A stretch of DNA of 27,888 nt from Oscillospiraceae bacterium (GTDB taxonomy: Bacteria; Bacillota; Clostridia; Oscillospirales; Ruminococcaceae): contig JAGAUG010000024.1 in the NCBI GenBank assembly GCA_017828935.1, positions 1-27,888 on the forward strand, in the 5' to 3' direction. The position numbers and the translations under genes were made by a program. A model generated the notes under the pieces. It ran no database searches. It worked only from the letters and a program-made list of their open reading frames with translations, and was not told the origin of the DNA. Within the stretch, counting starts at the first letter, position 1. Each line of letters begins with the position of its first letter. Positions 14,984 to 23,851 of this stretch are shown here, piece by piece.

Positions 14984-16003
14984 TTATCTCGCCTCCAAGT
15001 AACTAAATAGTTTTAAAATCGTCGTTTCTAAAATTATTTTTTTATCGACTTGAGAACTTTTTAACTTATAATCTGATTCTATTAATAAATTTATTATATT
15101 TTTAAGTTGCTCGAAACTATAATTATCGCTTTGAGAAAAAGCTTTATTTATTCTAAATTCCTTGCCTTTATAATCGAAAAGCTCAACTAAACTCTCAAGG
15201 GATTTTTGGCTTATTTTCGCAACTTTAGCTCTATATAAATCCAAAAAATTTATCGACATAATCGATAATATTACAATCGGCTCTTCTCTATTATCTAATA
15301 AATTTTTTAATAAACTCAAAGCTCTCGTTTTGTCTCTTAAACTAATATATTTAATTAAATCAAAAACTCTTATTTCAAGATCCGGAATAACTAAAGCTTT
15401 TATATCATCTAGACTTATCTCTTTGTCTTTACAAAACGATATTAATTTATTTATCTCTTGAGAAATTTTATCTAGATTATTATTACAATATTCAACAAGC
15501 TGCCGAGCGTTTTTATTAGAAATATACCCACCTTTAGATTTTATTTTTAAAACAACATATTCAGTTGTTTCAATAGGATTCAGCTTTTTTAGCTCTATTA
15601 TAGATCCATTTTTTTTTATTATATCTAAAAATTTTTTTATTTTTGTTTTTGTTATATTAATAAATATAAGACAACAAAACTCCGCAAGATCCGAAACAAG
15701 ATTATTTAAAATTAACATCTCTTTGTCGCTGAGTTTATCTAGCTCCCAATCTTTTATAATAATACATTTAAAATCCGCTCCGAGCGGAATAGATTCACAA
15801 ATTTCCAAAAGATTATTAATACTAATATTTTTGTTATCAAATTCAAAAAACTGACAACTCGGCTTTTTATTATTAATTATTTTTATTATCTGATCTAAAC
15901 ATTGTTTTTTAAGCCAACTACTTTCACCTGAAATATAATAAACAGGTTTTATTATATTAATATCAAAATTCTTATCTGCGTTTTTTAAAATTTTTGTTAT
16001 CAT
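14984..16003 (-). CDS. holA: DNA polymerase III delta subunit
   Basis: 339 residues, usual length. The N-terminus VYYISGESSWLKKQCLDQII has the delta-type degenerate nucleotide-binding region; the middle shows LKKLNPIETTEYVVLKIKSK and GGYISNKNARQLVEYCNNNL, typical of the helical bundle of HolA. The C-terminal collar domain includes the ALSLLKNLLDNREEPIVIL segment. Delta opens the beta sliding clamp within the clamp loader. The ribosome site is weak (AGAAAGT), and rnmV follows 6 bases downstream in the same transcript. Confidence 0.93.
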   Translation of the reverse strand: MITKILKNADKNFDINIIKPVYYISGESSWLKKQCLDQIIKIINNKKPSCQFFEFDNKNISINNLLEICESIPLGADFKCIIIKDWELDKLSDKEMLILNNLVSDLAEFCCLIFINITKTKIKKFLDIIKKNGSIIELKKLNPIETTEYVVLKIKSKGGYISNKNARQLVEYCNNNLDKISQEINKLISFCKDKEISLDDIKALVIPDLEIRVFDLIKYISLRDKTRALSLLKNLLDNREEPIVILSIMSINFLDLYRAKVAKISQKSLESLVELFDYKGKEFRINKAFSQSDNYSFEQLKNIINLLIESDYKLKSSQVDKKIILETTILKLFSYLEAR

Positions 16004-16102
16004 TATTTTTTACTTTCTGTATTTTTTTTAATTTTTTTAATTTTATAATAAATACTATACACTAAATTCCCTAAAAATATTTATTATAAAACTCTTTAAA
16101 CC

Positions 16103-16138
16103 AAAAAAGAAGACACTATAACAGCAATCTTCTTTTTT
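16103..16138 (-). terminator. Terminator of the M23 peptidase gene
   Basis: Arms AAAAAAGAAGA (16103-16113) and TCTTCTTTTTT (16128-16138) with a 14-base loop. It lies about 58 bases past the stop codon on the minus strand and can also act on the plus strand. The rest of the gap up to holA shows only AT-rich DNA. Confidence 0.65.
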
Positions 16139-16196
16139 TAAAAAATCTATTATTTTTATAATTTATATCTTAAATATTCTATCTAAACTAGATGCT

Positions 16197-18011
16197 TTAT
16201 TTATTTAAATATAACATCGGGTTTCTTGGAACTCCGTTAACTATTACTTCAAAGTGACAATGATTTCCGTAGGCTCGACCAGTTTGGCCAACTTTAGCTA
16301 TCTCTTGTCCGACATCAACACAGTCCCCAACAGATACCAAGTTCTTGCTGTTGTGAGCGTATCTCAAAACAATACCTGAACCGATATCAAGCAATATACA
16401 GTTCCCATAAGCGCCCTTCCATCCCGAGAACACAACTCTACCAGTTGCCGACGCTCTTATAGGTGTTCCGTTTCTAGCTGCGACGTCAACACCTGTATGA
16501 CCCCTATATCCGTACCAACCACAACTAATATGTCCGCCATCAACAGGGAATCTCAAACCAACTACAGATCCATATTTTTTATTATTCTTATAAGACTGGA
16601 ACGAATCTGACTTTGTCCCAATTAACCATTTTTCAGAAATCGGCTCAGAGACAACTACTTCACCAATAACCTCTCGATTTGTTTCGATACCGTCTATTAT
16701 TATTGTTTTATACTGTCTTTCAATAAGCCCGTTCCTACCAGCCTGAGTTACTTTACAATATTTATCCGTTATATTCGCATCTTCATATTTTTCGATCTTA
16801 AACGGAAGCTCTTCCGTAACAGTATCCAACTTGTTAACTTGGACACTAAGCAACGGCTTAGATTGAGAAACAACAACTTTTCTTCCCGGCAACAAATTCT
16901 CTTCTATATCAGGGTTAAGCTGTTTTAGTTGACTATACGGTACAGAATTTTTTGTAGCAATCGTTACCGGCGCATCCCCTGATTGAACAGTATAAATAAC
17001 TTCGCCTTCAACATTCTCTGTAACTTTTTTATTAATACTTTCTAAGCTACAGATACTATCAACTAAGAAATAGCCCTTCTTAATAACAACATCGTCAACA
17101 AACTCAACTTCGTCTTCTGGGAACTTTTGTTTATACGGCTCTAAACAACCGTCGACTATCTCTTCTAATTTTTTATTATTTCTAACAGCGCCTATAAAAT
17201 TGTCGTTAACATACAAACCCGAAGCTACACAAATAATCTTATCTGAAGCCTCAAGAAGCTTATTGGCAACAACATCTTTTTTATCGCATTTTATATTTTT
17301 ATTGAGTCTCACTAACGTATACACCGGCGTATCGTTAATAGGCTCTTGATCTTCACTATAATTTATTCTAGAATTCATTTGCTTACTAGCATCTAAAAAC
17401 ACATACTCGTCTTCGACATATCCGATATGCTTACCCAAACAATCGACACTAAGACCATATTTAAAGTTACTAACAACTCCAACGCTAACAAGTAATACAA
17501 CAACACCAAGCGCCGGATAAACATAGTTCATAAATCTAGAAACCGCTTTTTTATTTTGTTTTAGGCTATTATTAAGATTCAAAAATAAAGCTTTTACAAA
17601 ACCAATTAAATCTTTTTTTTCTGAGCTAATATATTTATTTTTTATTAAGTTATAATTAACAAATACTTTTTTAAAAATAATTTTTAAACTTTTACTATCT
17701 TCGCCAAAACGATTTTTCAACTGCTTTAGTTGTTTTTTTAATTTTATAAAATATAGTCTTTTATATTTTTTTATATTATACACTATATTTTGATTATATA
17801 TAAATTTAAATTGCGCAACTAAAACGAGAACCTTCAACCCTAACAAATAAGAATAACTTAAAAACTTATTAATAAATTTTCTAATAAACTTTCTAAAACT
17901 AGACGACACAACAGAAAAGAATTTTTCTTCTCCTGTTTCGCTGTGACCGCTTCGCATATCTAATAAGCTAAATAGCTTACGTTGACTGCTTTTGCAGTTT
18001 TTGCGAATCAT
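16197..18011 (-). CDS. M23 peptidoglycan endopeptidase with LysM and G5 domains
   Basis: 604 residues. A long, basic cytoplasmic N-terminal region (1-162, Lys-rich, with a hydrophobic patch near 45-65) is followed by one transmembrane helix at about 163-185 (YPALGVVVLLVSVGVVSNF). A spacer follows, then LysM (about 337-380, YTVQSGD…LNPDI…LLPGRKVVV), G5 (about 394-457), and a C-terminal M23 domain with intact zinc ligands His505 and Asp509 (HTGVD) and His586, plus catalytic His553 and His584 (NHCHFE). It should cut peptide cross-links in the wall from the outer face. Start at 18011 because GGAGAGG lies just upstream; an earlier ATG at 18032 contains that site and has none of its own. Confidence 0.92.
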   Translation of the reverse strand: MIRKNCKSSQRKLFSLLDMRSGHSETGEEKFFSVVSSSFRKFIRKFINKFLSYSYLLGLKVLVLVAQFKFIYNQNIVYNIKKYKRLYFIKLKKQLKQLKNRFGEDSKSLKIIFKKVFVNYNLIKNKYISSEKKDLIGFVKALFLNLNNSLKQNKKAVSRFMNYVYPALGVVVLLVSVGVVSNFKYGLSVDCLGKHIGYVEDEYVFLDASKQMNSRINYSEDQEPINDTPVYTLVRLNKNIKCDKKDVVANKLLEASDKIICVASGLYVNDNFIGAVRNNKKLEEIVDGCLEPYKQKFPEDEVEFVDDVVIKKGYFLVDSICSLESINKKVTENVEGEVIYTVQSGDAPVTIATKNSVPYSQLKQLNPDIEENLLPGRKVVVSQSKPLLSVQVNKLDTVTEELPFKIEKYEDANITDKYCKVTQAGRNGLIERQYKTIIIDGIETNREVIGEVVVSEPISEKWLIGTKSDSFQSYKNNKKYGSVVGLRFPVDGGHISCGWYGYRGHTGVDVAARNGTPIRASATGRVVFSGWKGAYGNCILLDIGSGIVLRYAHNSKNLVSVGDCVDVGQEIAKVGQTGRAYGNHCHFEVIVNGVPRNPMLYLNK

Positions 18012-18123
18012 TGCATCCTCTCCTTTCGACATTTATTTTTTATTTTTAATAAATAACTCAATAAATAAAATCTATCAGCCAATAACAATGATTTCAAAAA
18101 AGCAATTTTTTCACGTAATTAAT

Positions 18124-18152
18124 AGTTTAACACATAAATATTAAAAAGTCAA
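18124..18152 (-). promoter_or_regulatory. Promoter of the M23 peptidase gene
   Basis: On the minus strand, TTGACT (18152-18147), a 17-base spacer and TAAACT (18129-18124). Leader of about 105 bases. Confidence 0.6.
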
Positions 18153-18206
18153 TAATTTCAAATCTTAGCTAGCCAAAAACGTCTATTTGCATTATAAAAT
18201 ATCTTA

Positions 18207-18238
18207 GCCGTATAAAACTTTTGTAAAGTTTACACGGC
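18207..18238 (-). terminator. Hairpin after the acidic repeat protein
   Basis: A stem of about 14 bp, GCCGTGTAAA… / …TTTATACGGC with one bulge and a 3-base loop. It lies 43 bases beyond the stop codon. No clean T run follows on the minus strand, so termination is likely but not certain. Confidence 0.5.
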
Positions 18239-18280
18239 CAACCCCAAAACATTAGTTATTAAATTTAAATAGATTTTAAG

Positions 18281-20197
18281 CTAAAATTTTAGAAATTTTC
18301 TCAAAAAGCCAACTTTATCGTAAGCCAAAATAGAAGTTAATGTCATAAATAAACCAGACAAATATACTTTACTTACTGTTTTTTCAGCTCTAACTTGTTT
18401 CTCTTCAACATCTTCGATACTATTATCTAAATTTTCGCTCCAAGCCTGAGTTGATTGATTTTTATCTAAATTTTCTAAAAATTCGTCATCTGTCAACGAA
18501 TCATCTATATAATCATCCTGTTCGTTACCGTCACTATCACTATCACTATCAAATTCAATAATATCTTTTTTATTTTCGTCAAAATTTATTTTTTTATATT
18601 TAGATCTTTTCTCGCCCTTATCTGTGTAACTATCTTGAATATCTTTATCAACATCCTCTTCGATGTCTTCTTTAATTTCATCTCCTAACTCAAATTTACT
18701 TGATCTCGATCTAAATTTATCAAACTCGCTGTCGTTGTTATCAACATCAAAGTTATCATCGTAGTCGTCAGAAACAGAATTTGAATCCAAATATTCGTCC
18801 AAATCTTTTTTATCTGAGCTATAATACTTGTAATTATCTTTTTTGTTTTTATCTGAACTATAATATCTGTAATTATCTTTTTTGTTTTTATCTGAACTAT
18901 AATATCTGTAATTATCTTTTTTGTTTTTATCTGAACTAAAATATTTTTTTAGTTCTTTTGATATATCATTTTCATATCCATATTTATTATATTTATTATA
19001 TTTATATTTGTCTTTATAATAATTTTTACCATTGTTAAAACGTCTTCTTAAATCTCGTATCTCTTTCTCATATTTTTTCTCTTTTTCTTCGTCTAATTTA
19101 TAATATTTATTAACTTGCTTAGGTAAATTCGCTCTGTTACTTGAAACATAATTTTGTGAACTTCCTAATTTGATTGCATTCGTTCTCACAACTCTAGATT
19201 CACCAAGTCTTCTTTCTTCGTTCAATCTATCCAATCTTCTTTGAAGCTCAGCTTTTCTTATCTCAGCTCTTAAATTTTCTTCTTCTTCTCTACTTTGTTT
19301 TTTTATATTTTTTTCATCTTCGTTATTTTCTTCGTCTTTTGGCTCACTTTTCAGTATATCAAAATCAATATCCGAAACTTCCATCATAGAAATTGGCGCT
19401 TCTTCACCAAGTAGTTCTGTATGATTTTCTTCTACGTCTTTAAACTCAAACTTTTCGTTTAATTCTATTTTTATATACTTAACGTTCTTTGATATGCCAT
19501 TATTTGATATGCCATTAGCTGTTAATGTCTCTATATAACTATCTGTCGCTCCTAACATCTCTAAATCGCCACTAAGCTCTGACGTTTTTTTAGTAACTGA
19601 TATACCTGTTTTTAATTTTTTAAACTCTTCCCCGTTCTCTGAAACTAAAATATTAACGCCATAATCTTTTAAATATTTTTTATATTTATTAAACTCTTTA
19701 ACAGCCTCTTCTTCTAGTTTATTAAACACATACTCTCCGTTTTCTAGCTTACACTGATACCAATCGTTACTTATTTTTATAAATAAACCGTCTCTAAAAC
19801 CGCCATACTCTTCTCGGTTTGGCAAGTATTTAACTTGATGCTTTGCTTCCCCTTGACTTATACCTAATACATACTTATTTTCCTTGTCGTCTTTATAAGC
19901 GACAGTCGAGAGCTTGTGAGAAAACTTTATTTTTATCGATTCTATTTTTTGAATATTATTCTTGTCGTCGTCAGATATTTTATAAATAATCTCGCCCGGA
20001 TTTTTTAAGTCTTCTACCAAGATTTTATTATTTAAAATCTTTATATTTTTTGTAGTTAAATTTTCGTCTGTCTTGTCGTCATCTAAAATAATCTCCATAA
20101 AATCAATACTCTTTTCTTCTTGCGCTCTAACTATAATAAAATTACCACTCAAAAAAAACATTACTAACAAAACAGAAATTACTTTTTTAAAATTCAT
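18281..20197 (-). CDS. Secreted, acidic, repeat-bearing membrane-anchored protein, unknown function
   Basis: 638 residues. A signal peptide (KKVISVLLVMFFLSGNFIIV, cut near residue 25) is followed by a moderately ordered region (about 30-250) with alternating strands. Residues 275-335 are a Glu/Arg-rich coiled coil (REEEENLRAEIRKAELQRRL). Then come a Tyr/Lys/Asn-rich stretch and a 13-residue tandem repeat (YYSSDKNKKDNYR, three copies plus a partial one, about 420-465). A very acidic Asp/Ser/Glu-rich region (about 465-600) precedes a C-terminal hydrophobic helix (VYLSGLFMTLTSILAY) with a basic tail. I recognise no family. RBS GAGAGGGG, 9 bases before ATG. It lies 55 bases after the ECF gene and may share its transcript. 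The layout suits a surface-exposed, possibly host- or wall-contacting protein, by inference only. Confidence 0.75.
   Translation of the reverse strand: MNFKKVISVLLVMFFLSGNFIIVRAQEEKSIDFMEIILDDDKTDENLTTKNIKILNNKILVEDLKNPGEIIYKISDDDKNNIQKIESIKIKFSHKLSTVAYKDDKENKYVLGISQGEAKHQVKYLPNREEYGGFRDGLFIKISNDWYQCKLENGEYVFNKLEEEAVKEFNKYKKYLKDYGVNILVSENGEEFKKLKTGISVTKKTSELSGDLEMLGATDSYIETLTANGISNNGISKNVKYIKIELNEKFEFKDVEENHTELLGEEAPISMMEVSDIDFDILKSEPKDEENNEDEKNIKKQSREEEENLRAEIRKAELQRRLDRLNEERRLGESRVVRTNAIKLGSSQNYVSSNRANLPKQVNKYYKLDEEKEKKYEKEIRDLRRRFNNGKNYYKDKYKYNKYNKYGYENDISKELKKYFSSDKNKKDNYRYYSSDKNKKDNYRYYSSDKNKKDNYKYYSSDKKDLDEYLDSNSVSDDYDDNFDVDNNDSEFDKFRSRSSKFELGDEIKEDIEEDVDKDIQDSYTDKGEKRSKYKKINFDENKKDIIEFDSDSDSDGNEQDDYIDDSLTDDEFLENLDKNQSTQAWSENLDNSIEDVEEKQVRAEKTVSKVYLSGLFMTLTSILAYDKVGFLRKFLKF
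18811..18942 (-). repeat. 39-bp tandem repeat within the acidic protein gene
   Basis: Three full units begin at 18811, 18850 and 18889, with a partial fourth at 18928. The second and third are identical and the first differs at a few bases. The unit is a multiple of three, so copy-number change would keep the frame. Near identity suggests recent duplication or slippage. Confidence 0.95.
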
Positions 20198-20252
20198 TTT
20201 TATATTCCCCTCTCAAATAATTTAATTTAAAATTTGTTTTTATAAACAGGTT

Positions 20253-20780
20253 CTAAAATCTTAATAAAATTAACGCTAAAAATCCCGACAAAGCTGAATT
20301 TATAATAACTCCGACAACACTACTAATTATATTTATCAGCGCTATATAAAAATTTAATTTATAAAAAACTATTTTTATAACAAACGATATCAATGGCGAA
20401 CCGATTATATTAATTATTAAACTACTAAAAATCGCCAAAATATTTAATTTGTTTCTCTCTAAGTTTTTAAAATTTTTAATTTTTATATAGCCACAAACAT
20501 AACCCATTGTATATTTAAGGACAAACATAAACGGAAAGTATATAATAAACCGACCACTAATAATATCAAATAATCCCATTCCAATAGCTCCAGCTAAAGC
20601 TCCACACTTAGGACCAAATAAAACCGCTGCAACTAAACAAAACATATTACCTAAATGTATCATCATGTGGCCACTAAAGAACGAAATCTCTACTCTCGTC
20701 AAGAAAGTCCCTAAAAAAACTAAGCTCGACATAAGGCTAACAATAACTATTTTTTTTATATGTTCACTGATAAACGTCAA
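20253..20780 (-). CDS. ECF transporter substrate-binding S component
   Basis: A hydrophobic protein of 175 residues with about six helices. GHMMIHLGNMFCLVAAVLFG (about 36-55) followed by GPKCGALAGAIGMGLFDIIS is the characteristic core of vitamin-specific S components (riboflavin/HMP-type families). S components bind the vitamin and work with a shared EcfT-EcfA-EcfA' energising module, which is not in this window, so it belongs to the group II type with remote partners. The substrate cannot be told from sequence; no riboswitch is visible in the very short leader. Start is TTG at 20780, 7 bases after AAGGTG. Confidence 0.85.
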   Translation of the reverse strand: MTFISEHIKKIVIVSLMSSLVFLGTFLTRVEISFFSGHMMIHLGNMFCLVAAVLFGPKCGALAGAIGMGLFDIISGRFIIYFPFMFVLKYTMGYVCGYIKIKNFKNLERNKLNILAIFSSLIINIIGSPLISFVIKIVFYKLNFYIALINIISSVVGVIINSALSGFLALILLRF

Positions 20781-20802
20781 TTAATATCACCTTGTATATA
20801 TT

Positions 20803-20830
20803 ATTATAATCAAATCTATAACTTTGTCAA
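20803..20830 (-). promoter_or_regulatory. Consensus promoter of the ECF S-component gene
   Basis: On the minus strand, perfect TTGACA (20830-20825) and perfect TATAAT (20808-20803) with a 16-base spacer. The transcription start is about 15 bases before the TTG start codon, leaving no room for a riboswitch. Confidence 0.85.
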
Positions 20831-20933
20831 TATGTTTTAATAAAAAAAATTTTTTTGTCGTTTTTAGTTATTTGAGTTGTGTTCTATATTTGTTTGTTTT
20901 TAATAAAAAATATATTATATTTTTATAAATTTG

Positions 20934-22316
20934 TTATGTTACCATTATTTTTCCTTCGGGCAATATTTTATGTGAGTCATCTGATTTTTTAAAAGCCAAA
21001 GACAATAACAGCGATATTGGACCAACTCTTCCTACGAACATTATTAATATTAAAATAAATTTCCCGAAAATCCCTGTAGCTTCTGTAACACCAGTTGAAA
21101 CTCCAACAGTCGAAAAGGCCGAAATTGTTTCAAACATCGAGTTAACAACGTTAACGATTTCGTCGGATAAAACTGAGTAATAAACTAAAACCGAACCCAA
21201 TAAAACTATACTTAACGAAAGAAACAACATACTAAGAGATTTATAAACGATATTTTTACTTACTCTATGTTTTAATATTATTGTATCAGGCTTGTTTTTT
21301 ATAACACTTACAACTGTCATCAACAAGATAGCTAATGTCGTCACTTTTATTCCTCCGCTCGTTGAGCCCGGAGCTCCTCCAACAAACATTATCATCAAAG
21401 CAATCGCTTTTGTAATTTGTTTTAAACTAGAAAAATCAATAGAACAAAAACCCGCTGTCCTAAGAGTAACAGATTGAAAAAAAGCTGCGCTAAGCTTTTC
21501 ACTTAAAGACAAATTTTTAATCGTTAACGGATTATTATATTCTAAAACAAAAAAAACAACTGTACCAAAAAAAATCAAAATAACAGTCATTAATAAAACA
21601 ACTTTTGTATGTAATAATAATTTATGTTTTTTGTTTTTTAATAAATCATACCAAACAATAAATCCGAGGCCTCCTAAAATAATTAAAAAACTTATTGTTA
21701 AAATTACTATTGGGTTATTATTATAATAAATTAAACTACAATAAGGCGATTGGAAACCTAAAATATCAAATCCAGCGTTACAAAAAGCGGAAATAGCCAA
21801 GAAAACAGATATATACCAGCCTTTTAAAAAACCAAAGTCTTTTATAAATACAAAACTTAAAATTATCGCTCCTAGAAATTCTATCAAAAACGTCATCTTA
21901 ATAATAAACTTAAATAACTCGGCCAATCCTTCACTCTCTGTAATATTTATAGATTCTTTAGCTAACTGCATCCCTCTTAAACCTAGTTTTTTCCCCCCTA
22001 ATACATACAAAAATATACTTATAGTTATAACCCCAATTCCCCCTATTTGGATCAGCGTTAAAATAACTAATTGACCAAACAAAGTCCATTTCGTATATGT
22101 ATCAAAAATAACAAGACCGGTTACACATGTAGCGCTAGCCGACGTAAACAGCGAATTAAAAAGACCACTAGAAACACCGTCTCTTGAACTAATCGGCAAA
22201 GATAACAGCAATCCACCTAATAAAATAATCAACAAAAAGCTATAAACAATAATTCTAGCCGGAGCGTTATATATTGCGCTCAAATTTTTTTTTAATATTA
22301 GCTTTTGATTTTTCAT
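20934..22316 (-). CDS. ktrB: KtrB/TrkH-type potassium uptake channel subunit
   Basis: 460 residues with the fourfold MPM (helix-pore loop-helix) repeat of K+ transporters. Pore-loop segments are SASATCVTGLV, SAFCNAGFD, TLRTAGFCS and SAFSTVGVSTG, each with the selectivity glycine. The intramembrane-gate region shows MFVGGAPGSTSGGIKVTT, and FVGRVGPISLLLSL lies near the end, typical of Firmicute KtrB. It takes up K+ with Na+ or H+ coupling and is gated by a cytosolic RCK subunit KtrA, which is not adjacent. ATG start; the nearest GGAG is 18 bases upstream, unusually far, and an in-frame stop excludes an earlier start, so translation may be weak. Confidence 0.94.
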   Translation of the reverse strand: MKNQKLILKKNLSAIYNAPARIIVYSFLLIILLGGLLLSLPISSRDGVSSGLFNSLFTSASATCVTGLVIFDTYTKWTLFGQLVILTLIQIGGIGVITISIFLYVLGGKKLGLRGMQLAKESINITESEGLAELFKFIIKMTFLIEFLGAIILSFVFIKDFGFLKGWYISVFLAISAFCNAGFDILGFQSPYCSLIYYNNNPIVILTISFLIILGGLGFIVWYDLLKNKKHKLLLHTKVVLLMTVILIFFGTVVFFVLEYNNPLTIKNLSLSEKLSAAFFQSVTLRTAGFCSIDFSSLKQITKAIALMIMFVGGAPGSTSGGIKVTTLAILLMTVVSVIKNKPDTIILKHRVSKNIVYKSLSMLFLSLSIVLLGSVLVYYSVLSDEIVNVVNSMFETISAFSTVGVSTGVTEATGIFGKFILILIMFVGRVGPISLLLSLAFKKSDDSHKILPEGKIMVT

Positions 22317-22364
22317 GATTTATCTTTATTTTTGCTCCTTATTTTTGCTTATTTTATTTAAATA

Positions 22365-22400
22365 TTAATCACTGATTAATATTTTTTAACCAGTGATTAA
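22365..22400. other. Inverted repeat between dacA-like gene and ktrB
   Basis: Perfect 10-bp arms TTAATCACTG (22365-22374) and CAGTGATTAA (22391-22400) with a 16-base AT-rich loop. It lies 14 bases past the stop of the carboxypeptidase homologue. No convincing T run follows on the minus strand, so it may be a weak terminator or a binding site before ktrB. Confidence 0.5.
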
Positions 22401-22413
22401 TTATTAAATTTTT

Positions 22414-23802
22414 TTATCTAAAAATATTATTTTTTTTATTTATCTTTTTTCTTGATTTTAATTTGGATTTAGATCTTAATTTTTTGTTTTTAGATCTAAA
22501 ATATAAAATTATTATTAATAAAAATAATATTAAAATTAATATAATTATAAAAATCCTAAAAAACAAAAATTTCATCAGGTTTTTTATAGAGCTTAAAATA
22601 TATACAGGCCAACTTCTATCGACGTTTTCAAAAGAAACTAAATTAAACCACGCAATATCGCTTCCGTTTAAAGTCATCTTAGCCGTTCCAAGAATTTCGC
22701 CTTTTGTAATAGGCGCTGAAATAACTTCTGGTAGGTTATATTCTGTTTTTATTTGAGATATATCTGCTGAATCTGGAACTAAAACTAATATATTTTTTTC
22801 TGTTGATAATTTCAAATGATCTTTATTAAACGCATATTTTAAACTTATTTCTGTCGCCGGAGAATCTGGAGTTAAAACAGTTTTTAATTTAAAATTATCA
22901 AACGCCCAATCATAAAGCTTGATTGTCTCTTCGAACGCTTTATTCCCAGCTATTATCTTTCCGGTTTTTTCGTTTTTATATGGCGCTCCTAAAACACAGC
23001 ACATATAAGTAAATCCATCTTTTGTTGCGCTAGAAACAAAAGAACGTCCTGATTCCTGTGTTCCGGTTTTGATTCCCCTGATTGGCGGATAATAATATTT
23101 CGAACTTTTTTTCATCGGCTCTATCGTTGTAAAAACCGAAAAAGAATTTCTTTTATTAGTTGCCGGTATCTCATGAGCGGTTTGAGACACTATATCCATA
23201 AAAGCAGGCAATTCCATAGCATATCTCGTAATCAAAAACATATCATAAGCTGTCGAATATTCGTTCTCGTCGTCGTTAAGACCATGGGGCGTTGTAAAAC
23301 ATGTATTCTTAGCCCCTAAAGCCTTCGCTTTGTTATTCATCAAATCAACAAAAGCACTTATATCGTCTTCACAAATCGCATCCGCTAAAATCATCGCCGC
23401 CTCACAAGCCGATTGAGTAAGCATACACTCGAGCAACTGTCTAATCGTAAGTTCTTCTCCTCTGAGAATCCCTGCAGTTGCTCCAGCCTTTCCATATAGA
23501 TCATCAAAAATATAGCCTTTAGCTACCGCTGTTGTTTTATCAATATCTTTTATTTTTTCTAAAACAACTATAGCCGTCATAATCGTAACTAACGAAGCCG
23601 GAGCAAGTTTTAAATCTTTATTTTTTTCGAATAAAACAGTTTCTGTATCGATATTAAATAAATAACAACCCTTAGCTTCAGTCTCAAAAGAAGGCTTGTA
23701 AGCCGCGTAAATAGACAAACAAATATTCTCAGAAAATATAAAACTAAAAATAAATATAAAAATCAAAATTTTTTTTATCTTATTAGCTATTTTATTAGTC
23801 AT
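22414..23802 (-). CDS. S11-family DD-carboxypeptidase homologue with altered active site
   Basis: 462 residues with a DacA/DacF layout: signal sequence or N-terminal anchor (residues 10-32), penicillin-binding domain (about 38-270), C-terminal PBP5-like domain (to about 395), then a hydrophobic helix (about 412-436) and a very basic tail. Active PBPs need SxxK, SxN and KTG. Here the first motif is S70-L-V-T73 (codons TCG TTA GTT ACG), so the general-base lysine is gone; the second is S131-A-C133, so the asparagine is gone; K245-T-G247 is intact. By family knowledge it should not hydrolyse D-Ala-D-Ala normally, though it may still bind. A scaffold or regulatory role is inference. ATG start, GAGGA 14 bases before; aspS ends 49 bases upstream. 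Confidence 0.85.
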   Translation of the reverse strand: MTNKIANKIKKILIFIFIFSFIFSENICLSIYAAYKPSFETEAKGCYLFNIDTETVLFEKNKDLKLAPASLVTIMTAIVVLEKIKDIDKTTAVAKGYIFDDLYGKAGATAGILRGEELTIRQLLECMLTQSACEAAMILADAICEDDISAFVDLMNNKAKALGAKNTCFTTPHGLNDDENEYSTAYDMFLITRYAMELPAFMDIVSQTAHEIPATNKRNSFSVFTTIEPMKKSSKYYYPPIRGIKTGTQESGRSFVSSATKDGFTYMCCVLGAPYKNEKTGKIIAGNKAFEETIKLYDWAFDNFKLKTVLTPDSPATEISLKYAFNKDHLKLSTEKNILVLVPDSADISQIKTEYNLPEVISAPITKGEILGTAKMTLNGSDIAWFNLVSFENVDRSWPVYILSSIKNLMKFLFFRIFIIILILILFLLIIILYFRSKNKKLRSKSKLKSRKKINKKNNIFR

Positions 23803-23851
23803 CTTTTTATTCTTACATCCTCAATAAACAAAAAATTCAAATTAAAAATTT

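Noticed and set aside
18811..18942. CRISPR-like direct repeats
   Set aside because: The units are contiguous without spacers and lie in frame inside a coding gene.
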